Notes: generated by a model from the letters alone, not told the origin. A stretch of 5,783 nt of DNA from JAWOJF01 sp046481785 (GCA_046481785.1 JAWOJF010000151.1:1-5783); one strand, 5' to 3'; shown: positions 1 to 5,014, numbered from the stretch's first letter. Translations and numbers: made by a program.

Positions 1-5
1 TTTAA

Positions 6-190
6 TTTTAATTAGAAAGGGATTCGAACCCCAAACCTTCTGATCTCCCGCATACGGGACAGATGCTCTATTCAATATGAGCTAATTATTAATTGTTAAT
101 TATGTATTTTTAATTAGAATGGAGTGCACCTGTAGGGATTCGAACCCCAAACCTTCTGATCCGTAGTCAGATGCTCTATCCAATTGAGCT
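6..190. repeat. Diverged tandem duplication of the tRNA-Arg locus
   Basis: Two copies of one unit lie side by side. Beyond the tRNA body, the 3' flank is shared: TTTTAATTAGAA at 6-17 recurs at 108-119. The flank is offset by 102 bp while the tRNA body is offset by 116 bp, so the left copy lacks 14 bp between two GG dinucleotides (121-122 and 135-136 in the right copy). That is exactly where the 3' acceptor strand lies. The shared flank favours local tandem duplication followed by small deletions over element integration, which normally duplicates only the tRNA 3' end. Confidence 0.65.
9..88 (-). pseudogene. Degenerate tRNA-Arg copy without its acceptor stem
   Basis: Read on the minus strand, this stretch keeps a D-arm (GCTC/GAGC), an anticodon-arm remnant and a complete T-arm (GGGG, TTCGAAT, CCC). 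Positions 19-45 match 135-161 of the intact tRNA-Arg exactly (27 nt), and 60-71 match 168-179. Both acceptor strands of the intact gene (CAGGTGC and GCACCTG on the plus strand) are missing. The D-loop GG of the functional copy has become GA. The anticodon loop is replaced by a longer hairpin (46-59, TCCCG-CATA-CGGGA), so no normal anticodon can be read. A 7-bp AT-rich pairing (82-88 with 9-15) could close the structure, but it takes a base from the D-stem and may be chance. It lies about 37 nt downstream of the intact tRNA on the same strand and is probably co-transcribed. A pseudogene is most likely; a tRNA-like small RNA or an attachment-site remnant is possible. Confidence 0.75.
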
Positions 191-198
191 ACAGGTGC
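125..198 (-). tRNA. tRNA-Arg (anticodon ACG)
   Basis: The 74-nt minus-strand cloverleaf folds completely. The acceptor is GCACCTG/CAGGTGC with discriminator A. The D-arm is GCTC/GAGC with loop AATTGGATA. The anticodon stem is TCTGA/TCAGA around loop CTACGGA, giving anticodon ACG (plus-strand CGT at 162-164). The T-arm is TGGGG/CCCTA with one G-T pair and loop TTCGAAT. The 3' CCA is not encoded, so it would be added after transcription. ACG is normally deaminated to ICG by TadA, allowing CGU, CGC and CGA to be read. A matching promoter lies just upstream, and a decayed second copy lies just downstream. Confidence 0.96.
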
Positions 199-200
199 GT

Positions 201-215
201 ATAATTTGAAATTAT
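201..215. repeat. 15-bp palindrome in the tRNA leader
   Basis: ATAATTT-G-AAATTAT has perfect 7-bp arms around one base. It lies between the -7 box and the mature tRNA 5' end, so it overlaps or closely follows the expected start site. It could be an operator or a leader hairpin. It is all A/T apart from the centre, so chance is possible. Confidence 0.4.
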
Positions 216-221
216 GAGTGC

Positions 222-252
222 CAAATATAGCATAAAGATAAAATATTTGCAA
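222..252 (-). promoter_or_regulatory. Bacteroidota-type promoter of the tRNA-Arg gene
   Basis: On the minus strand, TTG (252-250) is followed after exactly 20 nt by TATATTTG (229-222). This is a perfect match to the TTG / TAnnTTTG (-33/-7) consensus known for the primary sigma factor of Bacteroidota. The box ends 23 nt before the mature tRNA 5' end, leaving room for a short leader removed by RNase P. I found no other perfect TAnnTTTG box in the intergenic regions I scanned. Confidence 0.75.
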
Positions 253-326
253 TTTGTTAAGAGGAGTCACTATGCTCATTGCCAGGGTCTATTGTGAGGG
301 GTCAAATTCTTATACATATAGTCAGT

Positions 327-707
327 TTATTGGCAATTTCTTTCTTCATTCAATTCAGAAATGATAACATTCTTAAGTTGTTCCCGGTTAAACGGCTTAA
401 TAATATATTTACAGGAAAGTTTTTTTATTTTATTAATAGTATACTCGTCATTTTGGGCGGTAATAAAAAGTATAGGAATGTGGAGGGGTGAAACTTTTCT
501 GGCTACTTCAATACCATTTATCTTATCTTCTAAATTTACATCCATCAGGACAATATCAGGATGGTATTGCTTTATACATTCGATTGCTTTTTTGCCGGAA
601 GTGATTATGCCAATCACATTATATCCGAACTTTAATAGTGTTACTTTAAGATCAAGCGCAACTATAAGCTCATCTTCAACAATTAATATATCTGTTGTAC
701 TGCTCAT
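327..707 (-). CDS. Single-domain response regulator (CheY-like receiver)
   Basis: This is a stand-alone receiver domain with no output domain, so it probably relays phosphate or acts by protein contact in the cytoplasm. Numbered from this ATG (126 residues), the pocket is complete: acidic pair E11-D12 in ILIVEDE, phosphoacceptor D56 in IVLMDVNL, switch threonine T83 in FITA and lysine K104 in YIIKPF. The style (MDVNL, NGIEVAR, IIKPFNREQL) is that of receivers that often work with PAS-containing sensor kinases, but no kinase is in the window. A GTG at 716-714 would add three residues and overlap the upstream TGA by 4 bp (GTGA). I prefer the ATG because homology-like sequence starts just after it, but the choice is open and coupled translation with the upstream gene is plausible either way. 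No Shine-Dalgarno sequence or convincing terminator is visible. Confidence 0.9.
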   Translation of the reverse strand: MSSTTDILIVEDELIVALDLKVTLLKFGYNVIGIITSGKKAIECIKQYHPDIVLMDVNLEDKINGIEVARKVSPLHIPILFITAQNDEYTINKIKKLSCKYIIKPFNREQLKNVIISELNEERNCQ

Positions 708-712
708 AGTTA

Positions 713-1339
713 TCACTTAATAAATTTGTTTGTAAAAGCATAACGCATTATGCCTGCGTTATTTTTTAGATTCATTTTTTGTAAAATGTTTTTTCTATAG
801 TGGCTTATAGTTTTTACACTAAGTGAAAGTTCGCGTGCTATTTCACTAACTGTATATCCTTCTGCAATGCGGATAAATATATGGTATTCTCTGTTAGATA
901 AAAGTTCAACAGTCTCTGCAAAATTCTTACTGATCATTTTAGAGAAATAATCCTCTACATACCCATTTATATACTTTTTCCCTGAATAAATAACTTTTAC
1001 AGCGTCTATAATTTCGTTGCATGATAAAGCTTTTGATAAAAAGCCGGAAGCTCCTGATTTAAAGGCTCTTATAGCATAATGTTCAGGATGAAGATATGTT
1101 AATACAAGTATGGGTAAAGTTGAGTTAATTCCATTTATATACTTTAGTATCTCAAGGCCATCATTATCAGGGAACTCAATATCCATAATTATAATATCCC
1201 ATTGTTCATAATTCATCCCTTCAAGAAGTACGGGAAAATTATGAGCTTCACCAAAAGCTTCTACGGGAAAATTTTCTTGCAATAAGACTTTTAAGCCTTT
1301 TCTGAAAATCTCGCAGTTATCTATAATAAATACTCTCAT
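713..1339 (-). CDS. NarL/LuxR-family response regulator (receiver + HTH)
   Basis: A 208-residue two-domain DNA-binding response regulator of usual family length. Residues 1-120 form the receiver: D7 in IIDNCEIFRKGL, phosphoacceptor D53 in IIMDIEFPDNDG, T81 and K103. Residues about 145-205 form a LuxR-type four-helix HTH, with LSNRE at 147-151 and the recognition segment VKTISHYRKNILQKM at 175-189. On phosphorylation by a histidine kinase, absent here, such proteins dimerise and bind promoters. One residue is unusual: the second position of the conserved acidic pair (CheY D13) is Asn, N8. It is the first gene of a two-gene unit, with the stand-alone receiver starting at or just after its stop. 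The ATG at 1339 has no clear Shine-Dalgarno but is preceded by a tandem 9-mer. Confidence 0.94.
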   Translation of the reverse strand: MRVFIIDNCEIFRKGLKVLLQENFPVEAFGEAHNFPVLLEGMNYEQWDIIIMDIEFPDNDGLEILKYINGINSTLPILVLTYLHPEHYAIRAFKSGASGFLSKALSCNEIIDAVKVIYSGKKYINGYVEDYFSKMISKNFAETVELLSNREYHIFIRIAEGYTVSEIARELSLSVKTISHYRKNILQKMNLKNNAGIMRYAFTNKFIK

Positions 1340-1341
1340 AA

Positions 1342-1359
1342 AGGAATAACAGGAATAAT
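1342..1359. repeat. Tandem 9-mer next to the NarL-type start codon
   Basis: AGGAATAAC at 1342-1350 is followed at once by AGGAATAAT at 1351-1359 (8 of 9 identical). It sits 2 bp upstream of the response-regulator start codon on the minus strand, in the untranslated leader. It could be a regulator or RNA-binding site, or simple slippage. Confidence 0.4.
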
Positions 1360-1377
1360 ATTTATTAGTTCCCTTTT

Positions 1378-1394
1378 CTCCGTGTAAATCGGAG
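1378..1394 (-). other. Small hairpin in the response-regulator leader
   Basis: CTCCG (1378-1382) and CGGAG (1390-1394) pair perfectly across a 7-nt loop, an island of G/C in AT-rich sequence. It lies about 40 nt upstream of the NarL-type start codon. On the minus strand it is followed by AAAA rather than T's, so it is not an intrinsic terminator. It may be leader structure or an operator. Confidence 0.4.
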
Positions 1395-1477
1395 TGACTG
1401 TGTGTTTTAAGTAATTTTTAAGTTATTTGTTAGAACAATCATAAAATATAGACTAAGAATAAATTAAATGATATAGG

Positions 1478-1494
1478 ACAAAATCGGATTTTGT
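1478..1494. promoter_or_regulatory. 17-bp perfect dyad (candidate operator)
   Basis: ACAAAATC-G-GATTTTGT is a perfect inverted repeat with 8-bp arms around one base, near the middle of the divergent region. Its size and symmetry suit a dimeric DNA-binding protein. The neighbouring NarL-type regulator is one candidate by position only. Confidence 0.45.
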
Positions 1495-1532
1495 TGAATT
1501 ATTAAACAAATGAACTATATGTGATTTTTAAT

Positions 1533-1548
1533 CTAAATTTCAATTTAG
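1533..1548. promoter_or_regulatory. 16-bp perfect inverted repeat
   Basis: CTAAATT-TC-AATTTAG has 7-bp arms around two bases. It lies about 90 bp upstream of the small gene at 1638, a position compatible with an operator or activator site. The base composition is too AT-rich to rule out chance. Confidence 0.35.
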
Positions 1549-1593
1549 GCTACATAAGATGTAATAAATGACTAACAACACATATTTATATAT

Positions 1594-1620
1594 CCGCAAG
1601 TAATAATTTCCGCAAAAGTA
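1594..1620 (+). repeat. CCGCAA direct repeat upstream of the small gene
   Basis: CCGCAAGTA (1594-1602) recurs as CCGCAAAAGTA (1610-1620), with starts 16 bp apart, directly upstream of the ribosome binding site at 1627. It is G/C-richer than its surroundings and lies in the likely leader or core promoter. Function unknown. Confidence 0.35.
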
Positions 1621-1637
1621 TCTGCGAGGAGAATAGA

Positions 1638-1919
1638 ATGTTGAAGTATATGCCCTATACATATCCGGATCCTATTGACCAGGAACTTATTAATTGGCTT
1701 TCTGAAGAAATTAAAATTGAAGAACTTAAAAAGACTAAAACATTATCGAAAATTCTTTCCGAAGATGTTAGCCCTAATATTCATGGTTTTGTAGAAAAAC
1801 TTGATGTAGAGGAATTTGTGGATTTGTATAAAAGAAATTTAATAGATTCCGAAGGTCAACTGAGGCTGTTAGGTAAAGGATATATAGCATGCCTTATGGC
1901 CAACCTTGAGAGTGAGTAG
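1638..1919 (+). CDS. Hypothetical protein, 93 residues
   Basis: I do not recognise this protein. It is 93 residues, soluble, with many acidic and lysine residues and no signal peptide or membrane segment. The middle (about residues 17-65) is helix-rich. The segment LYKRNLIDSEGQLRLLGKGY (about 63-82) has the look of a short beta-wing preceded by a helix, as in some winged-helix proteins, but that is only a resemblance. The start is well supported: AGGAG at 1627-1631 lies 6 nt before the ATG, the clearest Shine-Dalgarno sequence in the window. It is transcribed away from the response regulators and converges on the M1 peptidase gene, with only 17 bp between the stop codons. A second in-frame ATG at codon 5 is less well placed relative to AGGAG. 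Confidence 0.75.
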   Translation: MLKYMPYTYPDPIDQELINWLSEEIKIEELKKTKTLSKILSEDVSPNIHGFVEKLDVEEFVDLYKRNLIDSEGQLRLLGKGYIACLMANLESE

Positions 1920-1944
1920 TATCTTTGAAGGTGATACTATTTTA
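1917..1944 (+). terminator. Hairpin shared by two convergent genes
   Basis: TAGTATC (1917-1923) pairs perfectly with GATACTA (1933-1939) across a 9-nt loop, followed on the plus strand by TTTT (1940-1943). The left arm begins with the TAG stop of the small gene; the right arm ends with the reverse complement of the TAG stop of the peptidase gene. The T-run suits termination of the plus-strand gene. On the minus strand the hairpin is followed by CTCACTC, so termination that way would be weaker. The stem is short and AT-rich. Confidence 0.55.
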
Positions 1945-3895
1945 AAAGAATAAGTTTTTTGGTTATATAATTTCTTTCAGTTTCCAGTCTATAGAAGTAA
2001 ACACCTGCGGCAAGATTGTAATAGTCGTTATCAAATTCAATTGTATGGTAACCGGCATCAGCTTCTCCGTGAAAAATTGCCGCCACTTTATTTCCCAATA
2101 GATCATATAGGTTTAACTGTACAGGGGCCCTTTCCGGCAGCCCGAAAGAAATTACAGTAACCGGGTTAAAAGGATTAGGATAGTTTTGTCTTAATACATG
2201 TTCTCCAGGTTTTAGGAAGTTAATGGGATCTTTAATAATAACATCTTTAAGTATAAAATTGTCAGGATCAAATAAAAACTCTGTTGGTTCTCCTTCCAAA
2301 ACTATTTGAAAAGTCTGGTCTTGCATATTATTAAAAAGTGTAAAAGTAGTATCTGTATCAGGAGTTTTGATCCTAAACGGCAGTGGCATGGTAAAAAAAC
2401 GGGGATTGGTATTACTGAACTGTGAGACACTAATATTTATATTATATAAATTGTTTCCTGCATGTGAAAAAGCCCAATTAATGTTGTATTTAGGATAATT
2501 TTCACCATATATCCATTCATCAAAAAAATATTGAAGTGAACTGCCGAAAACATTTTCAGCCACCCTCTGAAAATCTTCTGTTTCTGCCACACCATAGGCA
2601 AGTTCAGGATCGTTAAGATAATCTTTTAGTATTTTGAAAAATACAGAATCACCGGTAACCCCTCGAAGCATGTGAAGAACAACTCCCCCTTTGTCATAAC
2701 TTCTTGCGCCATTAAAAATTTCATTTATAAAGAAAATATTCTCGACAAATATGCTTCCAACAGCCCGCCTTGCACTCTCCATCTTAGAGTTTATTACTAT
2801 TTTATAACCCTTATCCCCCGATAAAGCTTCCTCATAAAGTGCTTCAGAATAGGTAGCAAAACCCTCATTTAACCAGATATTCTCCCAGTTTTTACATGTA
2901 ATTTTATCTCCAAACCATTGATGAGCAAGTTCATGCGCAATTACACTTACGTTAAAGTTACCCATGGATGAAATAGTCTGATGTTCCATTCCGCCCCGCC
3001 CGAATTGAGCATGGCCATATTTTTCTTTTAGAAAAGGGTAGGGTCCAAACAGATCAGAAAAAATTTCGAGCATACCAACAGTAAGGTCAAGGTTGTTTTT
3101 AATGTTATTAAATACTTCCGGGTATATATAGTGTACAACTTCCATTGAGTCCCGGGCAGAATATTTAAAATATTGTTTATAAATAGTGTAGTTTGATATT
3201 GCAAGTGATATAAGATAATGAGCAATAGGGTAGCTGTTTTTCCATTTGAAAGTATGTGTCCCATTCCCATTGTCAACAGTTTCAATTAGTTTTCCGTTTG
3301 ATACGGCGGTTAATTCAGAACTGCAGGTAATCCATACATCGGAAGAATCTGCTTTATCGCCAGGAGTATCTTTGCAAGGCCACCAATCTCTTGCTCCGTA
3401 CGGCTCACTTAATGTCCAGATAGATGGATTCCCATTATGTATATCAAAAACAAAACTTCCCATACCGGTAGCGATGGGGACTCCCTGGTAAAAAATATCC
3501 AATATAAATCTATCCCCAAAATTATAATCTCCTGGTAATGTTATATTCAGTTTATCATTAGCATGTCTGAAAGCAAGAAGATTAAAGCCGGATAAAACCG
3601 AGTCCACTGATAGAGAGCCTGAAAGATCGAGGAATATTTCTCTTGTATTGTCTGAAAGGATGTTTGCAGCAACTGTTACTTTACCCTTCAGCATCTGGGG
3701 GATATAAGAGATTGCAAGGTCAAGTTTGTAATAAGTAACATCAAATGAGACATCGCCCGGGTAATTTACAGCACCTGTTTTTAGTAATCTATGGTTATCT
3801 AATGCTTCTTTTTCTATAAAATCATTATATGATTGCTGAGCAAAAGAGATTTCATAAAAGATTATAATTGTAACGATGCAGAGTATATATTTCAT
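1937..3895 (-). CDS. Secreted M1-family zinc aminopeptidase with T9SS-type tail
   Basis: This 652-residue zinc aminopeptidase would remove N-terminal residues from peptides outside the cytoplasm. Residues 1-19 are a signal peptide (MKY, hydrophobic core, ISFA before QQ). An N-terminal beta domain follows, containing the M1 signature SEPYGARDWWPCKDTPGD. The catalytic domain has GGMEH at 301-305 (the GAMEN-like substrate loop), HELAH at 321-325 with the third zinc ligand E344 in WLNEGF (HExxH-x18-E), and the transition-state tyrosine Y400 in SYDKGG. A beta-sandwich (about 450-555) leads to a C-terminal domain (about 561-652) that starts LKPGEHVLRQNYPNPFNP and ends KKLILLK, typical of T9SS sorting tails. 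It lacks the long C-terminal helical domain of larger M1 enzymes. The ATG at 3895 is chosen over an upstream in-frame TTG at 3907 because it starts a standard signal peptide. No Shine-Dalgarno sequence is visible. Confidence 0.96.
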   Translation of the reverse strand: MKYILCIVTIIIFYEISFAQQSYNDFIEKEALDNHRLLKTGAVNYPGDVSFDVTYYKLDLAISYIPQMLKGKVTVAANILSDNTREIFLDLSGSLSVDSVLSGFNLLAFRHANDKLNITLPGDYNFGDRFILDIFYQGVPIATGMGSFVFDIHNGNPSIWTLSEPYGARDWWPCKDTPGDKADSSDVWITCSSELTAVSNGKLIETVDNGNGTHTFKWKNSYPIAHYLISLAISNYTIYKQYFKYSARDSMEVVHYIYPEVFNNIKNNLDLTVGMLEIFSDLFGPYPFLKEKYGHAQFGRGGMEHQTISSMGNFNVSVIAHELAHQWFGDKITCKNWENIWLNEGFATYSEALYEEALSGDKGYKIVINSKMESARRAVGSIFVENIFFINEIFNGARSYDKGGVVLHMLRGVTGDSVFFKILKDYLNDPELAYGVAETEDFQRVAENVFGSSLQYFFDEWIYGENYPKYNINWAFSHAGNNLYNINISVSQFSNTNPRFFTMPLPFRIKTPDTDTTFTLFNNMQDQTFQIVLEGEPTEFLFDPDNFILKDVIIKDPINFLKPGEHVLRQNYPNPFNPVTVISFGLPERAPVQLNLYDLLGNKVAAIFHGEADAGYHTIEFDNDYYNLAAGVYFYRLETERNYITKKLILLK

Positions 3896-3918
3896 ATGAT
3901 GATACAAAAATGATTAAT

Positions 3919-3941
3919 CAAATATTAAACAAATATTAAAC
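3919..3941 (-). promoter_or_regulatory. Tandem 11-bp repeat upstream of the peptidase gene
   Basis: AAATATTAAAC occurs twice without a gap (3920-3930 and 3931-3941). On the minus strand this reads GTTTAATATTTG twice, each copy holding AATATTTG, one base from the TAnnTTTG -7 box. The second copy ends about 25 nt before the peptidase ATG. The 11-bp period is about one helical turn. It is a candidate promoter or operator; no precise start site can be fixed. Confidence 0.45.
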
Positions 3942-3985
3942 AAAACCTGTTCTAAAACAATATTATAATTGGTAAGATAAAGTTC

Positions 3986-4014
3986 AAGTTCCTGGACGCA
4001 CTTAAGTTTCTGGA
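3986..4014 (+). promoter_or_regulatory. Direct repeat AAGTTYCTGGA, 18-bp spacing
   Basis: AAGTTCCTGGA (3986-3996) and AAGTTTCTGGA (4004-4014) match at 10 of 11 bases, with starts 18 bp apart, in the spacer between the peptidase gene and the AraC-family gene. AraC-family proteins often bind two direct repeats about two helical turns apart, so this is a candidate site for the adjacent regulator. The elements stand out as G/C-richer than their surroundings. Confidence 0.45.
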
Positions 4015-4050
4015 TTCGGGGTAAAACTATTATATTAGTATCCATTTGTG

Positions 4051-4069
4051 ATAACTTATAAAGTGTTAT
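4051..4069 (+). promoter_or_regulatory. Weak inverted repeat upstream of the AraC-type gene
   Basis: ATAAC (4051-4055) pairs with GTTAT (4065-4069), and TT/AA next to the arms can extend it with a bulge. It is flanked by two ATTTGT copies (4044-4049 and 4068-4073). It lies about 70-90 bp upstream of the start codon, where a promoter or operator would be expected. AT-rich and imperfect. Confidence 0.25.
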
Positions 4070-4138
4070 TTGTAAGCAGGATATAACTTTTAATAGAAAT
4101 AATTTTTATTATCCGTTATTTAATTAAGCCAAACATTT

Positions 4139-5014
4139 ATGAAATTATTTGATCTGCCGCAGGATATTTATCCTGGTTCTGATATACAAAATGATAAGGT
4201 AATATTTCATGATTACTCCGCTCCGGCGGGTGCATTTAAAGGAAAGAGCGTTTTGCATAAAAATGCTGTTAGCCTTGTTATTAAAGGTGAAAAGACCATG
4301 CATTTTGCCGAAAAAAAAGTCTATGTAAATGAGAATGGTTTCCATTTACTATCTGCAGGCAATTGTATTGTTACTATGAATTTATCAAAGAAACAAATTT
4401 TTAGAAGCCTCCTGATATTTTTCGATAATAAAATTATGGCTGACTTTTATATTAAATACAACGAGAAAATATCGGGCATTAAAGAACGGCAGAAAATAAA
4501 ACCCGAGCCATATATATCAATAAAAAAAGATCCATTTATAATAAATTTTATTTCTTCATTAAAAGTACTTCTGCAGACCCAAAAGATTATCTCTTCCGAA
4601 ATGAAACTTGTTAAATTTGAAGAATTAATGCTTCATCTTTTGGAAAATTATCCTTATAAGTTATTATCTTTTCCCGCCGGTAATAGAGATAATTATGAGA
4701 TAGAGATTAGAAAAGTTGTTGAAACGAATATTTCTAATAAAATTACTGTAGATGACCTCGCTTTTTTATGCAACCTCAGCACGTCAACTTTTAAAAGAAG
4801 ATTTACAAAAATATATAATACGTCCCCTCAAAAATGGTTTTTGCAGAAACGAATGGAGCTTGCCGGAAATTTATTGAGGCATCACAATGAAAAACCCGGT
4901 GAAGTTTACTACAAAGTTGGTTATGAAAATCATTCCAGTTTTACATCTTCATTCAGGAAGATTTATGGAATTACACCAAAAGAATATAAGCAGAAATTGA
5001 ACGCCTCGCGATAG
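4139..5014 (+). CDS. AraC-family transcriptional regulator
   Basis: A 291-residue regulator of usual AraC-family length. Residues about 1-180 form the N-terminal sensing and dimerisation part, of the ExsA-like type with beta strands such as AVSLVIKGEKTMHF. The ligand or partner cannot be read from sequence. Residues about 200-291 hold the double HTH: the first in DDLAFLCNLSTSTFKRRF (205-222), the second around YKVGYENHSSFTSSFRKIYG with the closing ITPKEY motif, matching the AraC family signature. It is divergent from the peptidase gene and lies 85 bp upstream of a co-oriented SnoaL-like gene, the likeliest target or operon partner. A direct repeat at 3986-4014 could be its own site. The ATG has no Shine-Dalgarno sequence; the sequence before it is AT-rich. 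Confidence 0.95.
   Translation: MKLFDLPQDIYPGSDIQNDKVIFHDYSAPAGAFKGKSVLHKNAVSLVIKGEKTMHFAEKKVYVNENGFHLLSAGNCIVTMNLSKKQIFRSLLIFFDNKIMADFYIKYNEKISGIKERQKIKPEPYISIKKDPFIINFISSLKVLLQTQKIISSEMKLVKFEELMLHLLENYPYKLLSFPAGNRDNYEIEIRKVVETNISNKITVDDLAFLCNLSTSTFKRRFTKIYNTSPQKWFLQKRMELAGNLLRHHNEKPGEVYYKVGYENHSSFTSSFRKIYGITPKEYKQKLNASR

Larger units (their letters stand above)
1340..1637. promoter_or_regulatory. Divergent intergenic region with several dyads
   Basis: This 298-bp AT-rich spacer separates the response-regulator pair (minus) from the small plus-strand gene and must hold both promoters. I found no perfect TTG/TAnnTTTG promoter on either strand. It contains a tandem 9-mer (1342-1359), a CTCCG/CGGAG hairpin (1378-1394), two perfect dyads (1478-1494 and 1533-1548) and a CCGCAA direct repeat (1594-1620). 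No further coding sequence is convincing. Confidence 0.6.

Noticed and set aside
1..200. Integrative-element attachment site at the tRNA
   Set aside because: The duplicated part includes flanking non-tRNA sequence and the D-arm, the acceptor end is not restored, and no integrase or element genes are present.
229..276. AGCATA/TATGCT inverted repeat between the receiver gene and the tRNA
   Set aside because: Six base pairs across 36 nt in AT-rich DNA is readily explained by chance.
278..337. ATTGCCA/TGGCAAT inverted repeat across the receiver stop codon as a terminator
   Set aside because: The 46-nt loop is too long and no T-run follows on the minus strand.
279..491. Plus-strand open frame of 70 codons opposite the stand-alone receiver
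   Set aside because: It overlaps the well-supported receiver gene on the other strand and its translation has no recognisable domain; it is a shadow frame.
361..720. Plus-strand open frame of 119 codons opposite the stand-alone receiver
   Set aside because: It is the antisense shadow of a gene with a complete receiver active site; hydrophobic, low-complexity translation without a family match.
3028..3491. Short open frames on both strands inside the peptidase gene
   Set aside because: They lie in alternative frames of a clear M1 catalytic gene and show no start signal or domain.
3896..3907. Upstream in-frame TTG start for the peptidase
   Set aside because: It would add four residues before a standard signal peptide; ATG at 3895 gives the expected MKY start.
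4145..4345. Minus-strand open frame of 66 codons inside the AraC-type gene
   Set aside because: Antisense shadow of the N-terminal regulator domain, with no independent support.
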